From Saprospirales bacterium (GTDB lineage Bacteria > Bacteroidota > Bacteroidia > Chitinophagales > Saprospiraceae): a DNA stretch of 64,000 nt. Made by a program: the position numbers and the translations under genes. Under the pieces are notes generated by a model. That model had not been told where the DNA came from, made no database searches, and saw nothing but the letters and a program-made list of their open reading frames with translations. Shown here one piece after another: positions 44,422 through 52,591 of the stretch (positions within the stretch are counted from its first letter, which is position 1; each line of letters starts with the position of its first letter). The DNA is taken from NCBI GenBank assembly GCA_016711045.1, contig JADJTT010000002.1, forward strand, positions 248,001-312,000. The letters are read 5' to 3'.

Positions 44422-44619
44422 TTATTCCTCCAGTCCGGTAAGCACTATCGGATTCTTTCCTTCATCCAATACCTGTTCCAGTTCTCTGCCTTTTACAGGA
44501 TCGGGGGCACCTTTGGGTATGCCAAATGTCAATACATAAAAAGCCAGTAGTAAAATGAATCCCAGCCAGGCATGCAGCATGGCCCGCTTCCAACTGGCAG
44601 CAGTGGTAGTTGTCCTCAT
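44422..44619 (-). CDS. Small single-span membrane protein
   Basis: 65 residues with one membrane helix (about 15-34, WLGFILLLAFYVLTFGIPKG) and a short acidic tail (VKGRELEQVLDEGKNPIVL). The N-terminus is basic. I do not know a family. Support comes from reading-frame composition and the U-tract terminator immediately downstream. Confidence 0.55.
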   Translation of the reverse strand: MRTTTTAASWKRAMLHAWLGFILLLAFYVLTFGIPKGAPDPVKGRELEQVLDEGKNPIVLTGLEE

Positions 44620-44925
44620 AGGGCAAGCGGATTTAGCAGTTTTCTCTTCCCATCCAATTCCGTTTTACGGGATGGGGTTACACCATAGCGTGGGGGAAGA
44701 GAAGTTCCGGCCCCATTCGGAAGCTGGCTACTCTATTTTTGTTCCCTTCTCAGGGGGATGAAGAGCAGCCAGCACCTTGGGATTGGCTTCTCATAGTATG
44801 TTGGCTATCATTAACCAAATAGCGTGCCAAGTTTTTTTATAGCTGAAAAGTTACTTTTGATGGCCATCGAAAGCAACTTTTCAGCTACCTTGGATTCACC
44901 CAATTATTTTAAAAGCCACACACCC
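44620..44925. other. Intergenic region upstream of the BNR protein
   Basis: 306 bases between divergent starts. It holds an imperfect 46-base palindrome (44841-44886) described separately; otherwise I see no gene and no strong promoter match. Confidence 0.5.
44841..44886. repeat. 46-base imperfect palindrome upstream of the BNR protein
   Basis: The left half begins AGCTGAAAAGTTACTTTTG and the right half ends CAACTTTTCAGCT, with a TGGCCA centre. Arms of 23 bases differ at two positions. It lies about 40 bases before the chosen start codon, in the likely leader or promoter. Confidence 0.65.
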
Positions 44926-47900
44926 ATGAGATTTACTTTATCCCTACTCCTTCTATTGGTAGCGGGCTCTTTGGTTGCCCAACGGCCGAAGAAAGCAACC
45001 CCGCTCCCGAATACACAACCTACCGTTCAGTACGATACCGCTTATCTCCACACCCTGGAATGGCGGGAACTGGGCCCCTTCCGGGGCGGGCGTTCCTGTG
45101 CGGTGGTCGGGGTACCTGGCGCTCCAAACCTTTTTTACTTCGGATCTACCGGAGGCGGAGTTTGGCGCACCGCCAACGGAGGGCGGGATTGGGAAAATAT
45201 TTCGGACGGCTTTTTCGGCGGATCCATCGGCGCTATTGCCGTAAGTGCCTCCGATCATAATGTGTTGTTTGCAGGAGGCGGGGAACAGACCGTCCGGGGC
45301 AATGTTTCTTTCGGCTCGGGAGTTTGGAAATCGGAGGATGCCGGCAAAACCTGGCGACATTCAGGCCTGACTGACTCCCGGCAAGTGGGCCGCATTCGCA
45401 TTCATCCCGACAATCCGGACATCGTGTTTGTAGCGGCCATGGGCAATTTGTTTGCGCCCAATGCCGAACGGGGGGTGTTCCGGAGTCGCGATGGAGGCGC
45501 CACCTGGGAAAAAGTACTGTTCGTGAATGAAGAAGTTGGAGCCGTGGATATCTGCTTCGACCCCACTAACCCCCGCATTCTGTATGCCACTACCTGGAGG
45601 GTGCGGCGCACCCCCTACAGCCTCGAATCGGGCGGAGAAGGCTCGGGCCTCTGGAAAAGTACCGACGGAGGTAGCACCTGGACGGAACTGAGCAAAGCGC
45701 CCGGTATGCCCTCGGGAGACTTGGGCATTATCGGGGTTACTGTCTCCCCTGTGAACCCCGACCGCGTTTGGGCCATCGTCGAAGCGAAGGAAGGCGGCGT
45801 GTTCCGTTCCGATGACGCCGGAAAAACCTGGCGACGGATCAATGAAGACCGCAGCTTGCGCCAGCGTGCCTGGTACTATACGCGCATATACGCCGACCCC
45901 AAAGATGAAGACATCGTTTATGTGATGAATGTGAGCTACCACCGATCAAAAGATGGCGGGAAAACCTTTTCCAGTTTCTACGCCCCACATGGAGACCATC
46001 ACGACCTTTGGATTGCGCCTGAAGACCCCGACCGGATGATCATTGCCGATGATGGCGGGGCACAGATCACCTATGACGGAGGCGAAACCTGGTCGACCTA
46101 CCACAACCAGCCTACCGCTCAATTTTACAGGGTGACCACCGACCAGCATTTCCCCTACCGCATCTACGGTGCGCAGCAGGACAACAGTGCGATCCGTTTA
46201 TCGCATCGCACCTCCGGGGGCTCCATCGGCGAGGAAGACTGGGAAGATACCGCTGGCTGCGAGAGCGGCTGGCTGGCCGTCGATCCAACAGACGACGACA
46301 TCGTGTATGGCGGATGCTATGACGGGCTTATCGAGCGCAAAGATCACCGCAATGACCAGTCGCGCAATGTGAACGTCTGGCCCGACAACCCGATGGGGCA
46401 CGGCGCCGAAGCGATGAAGTACCGTTTCCAGTGGAATTTTCCCATCCTGTTTTCCCCGCACGATCCCAATAAGCTCTATACCACCTCCAACCACCTGCAC
46501 GTCACGTACAACGGGGGGCAGAGCTGGGAGACGATCAGCCCGGACCTGACCCGCAACGACTCTACCAAGCTCGGGGCGTCCGGTGGGCCCATTACCAAAG
46601 ACAACACCTCCGTGGAGTACTACTGTACCATATTTACCGTTGCCGAATCACCACTGAAGGCCGGCCTCATCTGGACCGGCTCCGACGACGGGCTCGTATA
46701 CCTGACGCGCGACAATGGCCTGAACTGGGAAAACGTCACCCCCGCAGGTCTGCCCGAATGGGCCCAGATCAACAGTGTCGAAGCCGATCCATTTAATGAA
46801 GGCGGTTTATACGTAGCGGCTACGAGATACAAGAGCGGAGATTTCAAACCCTACCTGTTCCGGACCAAAGACTACGGAAAAACCTGGACGCAGATCAATA
46901 CGGGAATTGGCGCCGACCAATTTACACGCGTAGTTCGGGCCGACCCCAAGCGGAAGGGCTTGCTCTATAGCGGCACGGAAAGCGGCATCTTCGTCTCTTT
47001 CGACGACGGAACCAGTTGGGAGTCCTTCCAACTCAACCTGCCCATCGTGCCCATTACCGATCTGGCCGTGAAAAATGACAACCTGATCGCTGCGACCCAG
47101 GGCCGGTCTCTCTGGATGATCGATGACCTGACGGTCCTCCACCAGCTGGCTGACCGGCACAAGACCAAAAACACCTTCCTGTTTAAACCCATGGACAGTT
47201 ACCGCATGAGGGGGTATCAAAGCGGCAGAGCACAGCAAGCCGGAAAAAACCACCCGGGCGGGGTGATGGTCCATTTTTACCTTCCGGAATGGGGAGAAAA
47301 AGACACGCTTTCCCTTTCCTTTTTTGAGGCTGAAGGTTCCGTGGTTCGCACGTATAGCACGGCGGCAAAAGACAAGGAGGACCAGCTCAAGGTACATCAG
47401 GGCGCCAACCGCTTCGTATGGAATATGCGGTATCCCGGTGGGAAAGACTTCGACGGCATGATACTTTGGTGGGGCTCCCTGGACGGTCCGCAGGCCATCC
47501 CTGGGGCTTATGCGGTGAAACTGGAGACAGGTTCCTTCCAGGACAGTACCGGCTTCCAAATTCTGCCAGATCCCCGTTCGCCCTCCAGCGAGGCGGATTT
47601 CCAGGCCCAGTTTGACTTCGCGCAGGACGTACTCCACAAAGTCACCGAAGCGCATGAGGCCATCCTGGAAATCCGGGACATCCGGGGCCAGTTAACCCAC
47701 TTCACCGGACGGCTCAAGGAGCGTGAAACCATGCAGCCCCTGATCGACCAGGCCAAGCGCATCGATTCGCTGCTGACCACCATCGAAGAAGCCCTGTACC
47801 AGACGAAGAACCGGAGTGGCCAGGATCCACTCAATTTCCCCATTCGGCTGACCAATAAACTGGCACACCTGAACTCGCTTATGCAAGGCGAATACCCCCC

Positions 47901-48051
47901 TACACAGCAGGCTATTGCCGTTAAAGAGGAGCTCAGCCAGGCGATCGATGCACAATTGGCGCAATTTAAAACCGTTAAGGAAGTGGAGGTTGCCACCTTC
48001 AACCGGATGATGCGGGATATGGAAGTAGAGGCTGTAATTCTGAAAGAGTGA
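44926..48051 (+). CDS. Secreted BNR/sortilin-like beta-propeller protein (glycosyl hydrolase-like)
   Basis: 1041 residues. A signal peptide (MRFTLSLLLLLVAGSLVAQ) places the mature protein outside the cytoplasm; I chose ATG 44926 because it starts that peptide (an in-frame ATG at 44824 adds 34 unlikely residues). Two propeller-like halves carry repeated BNR/Asp-box motifs of the SxDxGxTW type: SEDAGKTW, SRDGGATW, STDGGSTW, SDDAGKTW, SKDGGKTF and TKDYGKTW. Related proteins are annotated as VPS10/sortilin, WD40/BNR or glycosyl hydrolase (sialidase-like), but catalytic residues of a sialidase are not obvious. The C-terminal 150 residues are helical. No T9SS tail seen. Confidence 0.82.
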   Translation: MRFTLSLLLLLVAGSLVAQRPKKATPLPNTQPTVQYDTAYLHTLEWRELGPFRGGRSCAVVGVPGAPNLFYFGSTGGGVWRTANGGRDWENISDGFFGGSIGAIAVSASDHNVLFAGGGEQTVRGNVSFGSGVWKSEDAGKTWRHSGLTDSRQVGRIRIHPDNPDIVFVAAMGNLFAPNAERGVFRSRDGGATWEKVLFVNEEVGAVDICFDPTNPRILYATTWRVRRTPYSLESGGEGSGLWKSTDGGSTWTELSKAPGMPSGDLGIIGVTVSPVNPDRVWAIVEAKEGGVFRSDDAGKTWRRINEDRSLRQRAWYYTRIYADPKDEDIVYVMNVSYHRSKDGGKTFSSFYAPHGDHHDLWIAPEDPDRMIIADDGGAQITYDGGETWSTYHNQPTAQFYRVTTDQHFPYRIYGAQQDNSAIRLSHRTSGGSIGEEDWEDTAGCESGWLAVDPTDDDIVYGGCYDGLIERKDHRNDQSRNVNVWPDNPMGHGAEAMKYRFQWNFPILFSPHDPNKLYTTSNHLHVTYNGGQSWETISPDLTRNDSTKLGASGGPITKDNTSVEYYCTIFTVAESPLKAGLIWTGSDDGLVYLTRDNGLNWENVTPAGLPEWAQINSVEADPFNEGGLYVAATRYKSGDFKPYLFRTKDYGKTWTQINTGIGADQFTRVVRADPKRKGLLYSGTESGIFVSFDDGTSWESFQLNLPIVPITDLAVKNDNLIAATQGRSLWMIDDLTVLHQLADRHKTKNTFLFKPMDSYRMRGYQSGRAQQAGKNHPGGVMVHFYLPEWGEKDTLSLSFFEAEGSVVRTYSTAAKDKEDQLKVHQGANRFVWNMRYPGGKDFDGMILWWGSLDGPQAIPGAYAVKLETGSFQDSTGFQILPDPRSPSSEADFQAQFDFAQDVLHKVTEAHEAILEIRDIRGQLTHFTGRLKERETMQPLIDQAKRIDSLLTTIEEALYQTKNRSGQDPLNFPIRLTNKLAHLNSLMQGEYPPTQQAIAVKEELSQAIDAQLAQFKTVKEVEVATFNRMMRDMEVEAVILKE

Positions 48052-48054
48052 GGT

Positions 48055-48100
48055 CGCCCCCGTAGAGACGGGACGCCAAGTATGGTGTCTCTACGGGGCG
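48055..48100. repeat. GTAGAGAC/GTCTCTAC intergenic hairpin
   Basis: The arm CGCCCCCGTAGAGAC (48055-48069) pairs with GTCTCTACGGGGCG (48087-48100) around a loop of about 17 bases; one C is bulged. Hairpins of the form GTAGAGACG...CGTCTCTAC are familiar as dispersed short repeats in several phyla, so this may be one copy of such a family. No second copy is in the window. Confidence 0.55.
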
Positions 48101-48143
48101 TCTCATGAGCACCCTCCCCCCGAAACACAATAATCCTGACAAT

Positions 48144-48614
48144 ATGACTTTCCAACCACTTCACCCCCACCTGCCCGCAGCCTTTTGGCTGGGGTTGTTC
48201 CTCACGCTGGCCGCCGGAGGTTTTACGGCCTACATTTTATCTGGCAAACATTCATTTAAGGGAAATATGTGGCGGCAGGTAGTCCCTTTATGGACATTCA
48301 TCATTTGCATGCTGGGATTGGGCACGACGATTTTTTCCTTTTGGAACCACCAAAAGATCGGCCCTATCGTGCTTGACGGGAAAGGAATTGAAACACCTTA
48401 TGGAAAGGCATTGTACACAGATATAGCCCGGATATACATCCACAAGGAGATCGACCGGTCGTTGATCGATCCCAGTCTGGGTCGGGATACTACGAAATGG
48501 CTGATCATAGAGGAACGAAACGGCACAAGGCATGCCCTTTCGGAAGATAAATACAACCTACCGGAAATTATGCAATCCCTGGAGGGCTTTTTGGAGGAAA
48601 ATCGGAATGGGTAA
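48144..48614 (+). CDS. Two-span membrane protein with cytoplasmic-type C-terminal domain
   Basis: 156 residues from ATG 48144 (an upstream in-frame ATG at 48105 overlaps the hairpin). Two membrane helices (about 14-33 and 51-70) precede a soluble domain (GPIVLDGKGIETPYGKALYTDIARIYIHKE), whose PH-like pattern resembles bacterial PH or DUF304 domains. Function unknown. It follows the BNR gene by about 90 bases on the same strand. Confidence 0.6.
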   Translation: MTFQPLHPHLPAAFWLGLFLTLAAGGFTAYILSGKHSFKGNMWRQVVPLWTFIICMLGLGTTIFSFWNHQKIGPIVLDGKGIETPYGKALYTDIARIYIHKEIDRSLIDPSLGRDTTKWLIIEERNGTRHALSEDKYNLPEIMQSLEGFLEENRNG

Positions 48615-48652
48615 TAATTAGAGAGGAGTTGGACCTGTCTGCTGTGTTTCGA

Positions 48653-49024
48653 CTAGCGGACCTGGATGTCTTTGAAAAGTACACCGGTAAAGGTGTGCAG
48701 TTCAATCCGGTATTGACCGGGGCTGTAGCGGCTCATATCCAATTCGTAGATAGCGTCGACCGGCATGTCGCTTACGCGCTCCTGGAACAAGATATTGCCG
48801 GAGGCATTTTTCAGGACAATTTCGTTGAGATTTGCCCGAATAGGCTCAAAATCAATGAAATACGTCTCTGACTCCTCATCGACATAGAAGGAAAGCTCTT
48901 CTCCTCCAAACGAGGCTTTTGCGGATGCCGAACCTGCGCCGGGAGCCATGCTAGGCTGTCCGGATAATTGGGTAGCGGCTCCCGCCAACAAAAAAAAGAT
49001 CAAAATTCCCGCGAAACGATTCAT
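48653..49024 (-). CDS. Small secreted DUF3244-like beta-sandwich protein
   Basis: 123 residues with a signal peptide (about 1-21, cleavage near LSGQP). After a low-complexity Gly/Ala/Ser linker comes one beta-sandwich domain: EIVLKNASGNILFQERV, then IYELDMSRYSPGQYRIEL, then VLFKDIQVR. This resembles DUF3244 and the type A T9SS sorting domain, but it lacks the PNP motif and has no upstream cargo. It could be a stand-alone sorting-domain-like protein. Role unknown. Confidence 0.6.
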   Translation of the reverse strand: MNRFAGILIFFLLAGAATQLSGQPSMAPGAGSASAKASFGGEELSFYVDEESETYFIDFEPIRANLNEIVLKNASGNILFQERVSDMPVDAIYELDMSRYSPGQYRIELHTFTGVLFKDIQVR

Positions 49025-49248
49025 GGTTCTACAAGTAATTAAGATTTCAAATAATAGTTCTCAAAAGTACTACTTATTCAGAACAATGTAAAACCCGCCG
49101 AGTTGTACCACCTGCACAGATTTTGCAATTTATTGAAAAGTCAAAACATTAAATCGACGTTTACATATAAAACATTACATATGTTTTCATATGAAAGAAT
49201 TGTCAGATAAAGATTCTTTATTAAATTTTCATATATCTTCCCTTTCTT

Positions 49249-49878
49249 CTAAACGGAGGAGGCCAACCAGGCATTTATGACCTCCCATAGGCTACTATAC
49301 ATATCGGGATCTTCCCGCAGAAAGGCCTCCATATCCACCCATACCGCTTTTTCAATATCTTCCTCAGCTTGCGGAACAAGCTGCTGTTCAGGCGTTTGCA
49401 TGGCATACCAGTGGGTTTTCTTCAGGATGCGCTTACCCTTTTCGCGGTAGGTATGGAACGTGGCGCACAAGTCGTGCAGGATGGAGACTTCGTGAAGTCC
49501 CGTTTCTTCCTGCACTTCGCGAATGGCGGCTTGCGGGGGCATTTCTCCCCGGTCGAGTTTGCCCTTGGGCAGGTCCCATTTTCCGCGGCGGAAGATAAAC
49601 AGGGCCTTCCCTTCCCGGTTAAAAACCAGACCTCCCGCAGCTTCCAGAAACTTGTGCAGGCTGTGGAAATCGTCGATCAAGCCTTGTAAATTCTCGGCAT
49701 AGAGCACGACTACTTTAGGAGCGGAAGCCTTTTCCAACAGGTCGATATAGTGGAGCAATGTTTTCACCTGACCGGAATAGCGCCCGGGCAGGCAATCCGG
49801 ATATTGGGCCTGCAAATCAGCAAGGTCTTCCCGGGCGATCAAAAATAAGGGGTTGTCATTTATGTAGATTTTGTACAT
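49249..49878 (-). CDS. Nudix hydrolase family protein
   Basis: 209 residues. The Nudix box, GKLDRGEMPPQAAIREVQEETGL, spans residues 106-128 and has all the conserved Glu/Arg positions of GX5EX7REUXEEXGU. An N-terminal domain of about 80 residues precedes it. The segment GKWDLPKGK matches diadenosine polyphosphate or NDP-hydrolysing Nudix enzymes, but the substrate is open. Its 5' end overlaps the promoter of the divergent pyrE gene. Confidence 0.9.
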   Translation of the reverse strand: MYKIYINDNPLFLIAREDLADLQAQYPDCLPGRYSGQVKTLLHYIDLLEKASAPKVVVLYAENLQGLIDDFHSLHKFLEAAGGLVFNREGKALFIFRRGKWDLPKGKLDRGEMPPQAAIREVQEETGLHEVSILHDLCATFHTYREKGKRILKKTHWYAMQTPEQQLVPQAEEDIEKAVWVDMEAFLREDPDMYSSLWEVINAWLASSV

Positions 49879-49881
49879 TTG
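49853..49881 (+). promoter_or_regulatory. Promoter of pyrE
   Basis: TTGTCA (49853-49858), 15 bases, then TACATTTG (49874-49881). It lies over the first codons of the divergent Nudix gene and gives pyrE a leader of about 30 bases. Confidence 0.55.
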
Positions 49882-49917
49882 CTGCGCTAGGTTTAACTGG
49901 AAAATGAAAGGAAAGCG

Positions 49918-50538
49918 ATGAATAATTCCGCGGAGGTCGCAAAAAACCTGCTACAAATAAAGGCAATAAAACTAAGCCCGCAAAGCCCTTTTACCTGGGC
50001 TTCCGGCATTCAATCCCCAATCTATTGCGACAATCGGATCGTGCTTTCCCACCCGGATATCCGCGATTTCGTCAAGTTTTGTCTGGTAGAGGGATCGAAA
50101 ACCTTTTCGCCTTTTAACGCCATTGCCGGGGTAGCTACCGCCGGAATAGCGCATGGCATTTTGCTGGCTGATGCGCTGGGGCTTCCCTTTTCGTATGTGC
50201 GCAGCGAAGCCAAAGGCCACGGCCGCAAGAACCAGATCGAAGGAGAGATCAGTGGAGAGGAGAAAATATTGATCGTGGAAGATCTCATCTCTACCGGAGG
50301 CAGCAGCCTGCGGGTGGTAGATATTCTGCGGGAAAAAGGTTGTGAAGTGATCGGCGTGCTTGCCATATTCTCCTATGGGTTCGAATCTGCTATCCAGGCA
50401 TTCCTCGAAGCGAACTGCCCGCTCCACACCCTGACCAATTACGATGTACTCATTGAAGAAGCCCTGAAAAGTCATTATATTTCGGCTGCGGATTTACAGC
50501 AACTCCTTTCCTGGCGCAAGATGGTCGGAGTTGCCTGA
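49918..50538 (+). CDS. pyrE: Orotate phosphoribosyltransferase
   Basis: Pyrimidine biosynthesis enzyme of 206 residues that attaches ribose-5-phosphate from PRPP to orotate, giving OMP. The PRPP-binding motif is ILIVEDLISTGGSS, near residues 119-132. SPIYCDNR near 35-42 and AGVATAGIAHG near 73-83 are the orotate-pocket and flexible-loop regions; SYVRSEAKGHGRKN near 94-107 is the mobile loop with the catalytic Lys. Other pyr genes are absent. It precedes an M42 peptidase on the same strand. Confidence 0.95.
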   Translation: MNNSAEVAKNLLQIKAIKLSPQSPFTWASGIQSPIYCDNRIVLSHPDIRDFVKFCLVEGSKTFSPFNAIAGVATAGIAHGILLADALGLPFSYVRSEAKGHGRKNQIEGEISGEEKILIVEDLISTGGSSLRVVDILREKGCEVIGVLAIFSYGFESAIQAFLEANCPLHTLTNYDVLIEEALKSHYISAADLQQLLSWRKMVGVA

Positions 50539-50566
50539 TTTCCAAACCCTAATGATAACCAACGAC

Positions 50567-51655
50567 ATGTCAATTCTTACATCCACTTCAGAAGCCTTTC
50601 TCCAAAAATATTTAAACAACCCGTCACCTACCGGATTCGAATCGGGAGGCCAAAAGATTTGGTTGGAATACATCAAGCCTTTCATCGACGATTGGCAACT
50701 CGACAACTACGGTACCGCCTACGGGATCATTAACCCGGGGAAAGATTTCAGAGTAGTGATCGAAGGACATGCCGATGAGATCTCCTGGTTTGTCAACTAC
50801 ATCTCAGACGACGGTTTTATCAACGTGATCCGCAACGGAGGCTCCGACCACATGATCGCCCCTTCCAAACGGGTCAATATCCACACCGGAAACGGCATCG
50901 TCAAAGGGGTATTCGGCTGGCCGGCCATCCACATCCGCAAGGGTGACGACACCAAGATCAGTCCGAAACTCGAGAATATTTTCATCGACGTCGGCGCCAA
51001 AGACAAGGACGAAGTATTGGCCATGGGCATCCACGTAGGCTGTGTGATCACTTACGAAGATGAAATGACCGTACTCAACGATCGCTATTTTGTGGGACGC
51101 GCCCTCGACAACCGGATGGGAGGCTTCTGTATCGCTGAAGTAGCCCGTCTGCTCCACGAAAACAAGATAGAACTCCCTTTCACCCTGTACGTCGTCAACT
51201 CTGTACAGGAAGAGATCGGGCTGCGCGGCGCCGAAATGGTGACCAATACAATCAAGCCCCATGTGGCCATCGTGACCGATGTGACCCACGATACCAACAC
51301 CCCCCTGATCAACAAAAAAGAGAATGGGGATATAAAGGCCGGATTGGGGCCCTCCCTTACTTATGCCCCTGCCGTGCACAACAAGCTGCTCGACCTGGTC
51401 ATCAAAACCGCACAGGAGAAAGAGATCCCTTTCCAGCGGGAGGCCTCTTCGCGCTCCACCGGCACCGACACGGATGCGTTTGCCTACTCCAACGGCGGCG
51501 TCCCTTCGGTGTTGATCTCCCTCCCCTTGCGGTACATGCATACCACCGTAGAAATGACGCACAAGGAAGATGTGGAAAATCTCATTCGGTTGATCTACGA
51601 GTCCTTGCAAAAGATCGAGCACAACCATAACTTTAAATACTTTGACAAACTATAA
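50567..51655 (+). CDS. M42 family glutamyl aminopeptidase/endo-glucanase-type metallopeptidase
   Basis: Co-catalytic metallopeptidase of 362 residues, forming TET-like dodecamers in related proteins. Ligands: His in EGHADEI, Asp in RALDNRMGG, Glu-Glu in QEEIGLRGAE, Asp in IVTDVTHDTN, and His in MHTTVEMTHKED near the C-terminus. The cytosolic protease domain and the PDZ-like insertion domain are of normal length. The chosen start is ATG 50567 (MSILTSTSEAFL); ATG 50552 and an earlier TTG 50531 are possible. It follows pyrE closely. Confidence 0.92.
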   Translation: MSILTSTSEAFLQKYLNNPSPTGFESGGQKIWLEYIKPFIDDWQLDNYGTAYGIINPGKDFRVVIEGHADEISWFVNYISDDGFINVIRNGGSDHMIAPSKRVNIHTGNGIVKGVFGWPAIHIRKGDDTKISPKLENIFIDVGAKDKDEVLAMGIHVGCVITYEDEMTVLNDRYFVGRALDNRMGGFCIAEVARLLHENKIELPFTLYVVNSVQEEIGLRGAEMVTNTIKPHVAIVTDVTHDTNTPLINKKENGDIKAGLGPSLTYAPAVHNKLLDLVIKTAQEKEIPFQREASSRSTGTDTDAFAYSNGGVPSVLISLPLRYMHTTVEMTHKEDVENLIRLIYESLQKIEHNHNFKYFDKL

Positions 51656-51719
51656 TTGACCGATTAGCAATTCAACAAAGACCGGCAGGGTTTTATGGAC
51701 GACCAGGGTCGCCGACTGG

Positions 51720-52559
51720 GTGCTTTACAGCAATTTGTGGATCGCCCTGAATGCGACAGCCCAAGTGGCGCAGACCCAATACCTGCTCGACGGTCATTTG
51801 CAGGTGAGCCCCGCCCTGGGGTTTGTCTTTTTTGGCACGCTCTTCATCTATGCGCTTCACCGCATTTCCGGCTTAAAACAATTGGCCCCCTTTACGGCTG
51901 CCGGGCGTTTCAAGGTCATTTCGGAGCATAAGCGCGACATCTTGGTCTATGCGGTGATCGGGCTGGTGGGCGCTTCGGTATTCTTCTTCCTTTTCCCCTG
52001 GCGCATTCAATTGATGCTCGGCATTCCCGGGCTCATCGCCCTGGGGTATGTGATCCCTTTCGGAGCCTCCCGCAAGCGGCTGCGCGACTTCCACTTCCTG
52101 AAGATCTTTCTCATCGCCATCGTTTGGGCCTGGCTCACCGTGTGGGTTCCGGCAGCCGAGTTGAACTGGGAGGTCGCTCTGCAGGCATCCACCTGGTGGA
52201 TGGCGTTGGAACGTGCGGCCTTCATCTTCGCCATCACCGTGCCTTTCGACATCCGCGACCTGGAGGTAGACCTACATACACAGGTCAAAACCCTGCCTTC
52301 GACCCTGGGGACGACCCCAGCCATTATCCTTTCAATGGTTGCGCTGGTAGCCATGATCGCCCTTGCCGGGTGGAATGCCTATACCGGCTTTTATCCGCAT
52401 GGCGCCTGGATGGGGCTGACCCTGTCGGCGCTGCTTTCGGGAGGGCTGGTATTGTACTCCCGGCGCGTCGAGCACGATTATTACTTTTCCGGCCTTCTGG
52501 ATGGAATGATGATCGTTCAGTTTTTGTTAGTATGGGGATGGATGGCTCTGTTTGCTTGA
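51720..52559 (+). CDS. UbiA-like polytopic prenyltransferase-related protein
   Basis: About 279 residues with roughly eight helices. Bacteroidota UbiA-like proteins have a similar layout, and FDIRDLEVDLHTQVKTLPSTLG near residue 176 resembles the second Asp-rich motif of UbiA prenyltransferases (NDxxDxxxD and DxxxD). The first motif is weak (here ALHRISG-like), so it may be non-catalytic or of different specificity. Start GTG 51720 is uncertain: the frame is open back to 51660 and an ATT at 51663 would extend it. Role unknown. Confidence 0.6.
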   Translation: MLYSNLWIALNATAQVAQTQYLLDGHLQVSPALGFVFFGTLFIYALHRISGLKQLAPFTAAGRFKVISEHKRDILVYAVIGLVGASVFFFLFPWRIQLMLGIPGLIALGYVIPFGASRKRLRDFHFLKIFLIAIVWAWLTVWVPAAELNWEVALQASTWWMALERAAFIFAITVPFDIRDLEVDLHTQVKTLPSTLGTTPAIILSMVALVAMIALAGWNAYTGFYPHGAWMGLTLSALLSGGLVLYSRRVEHDYYFSGLLDGMMIVQFLLVWGWMALFA

Positions 52560-52591
52560 TGGCGATTTTAGAAAAATTGACCGGTGACTAT

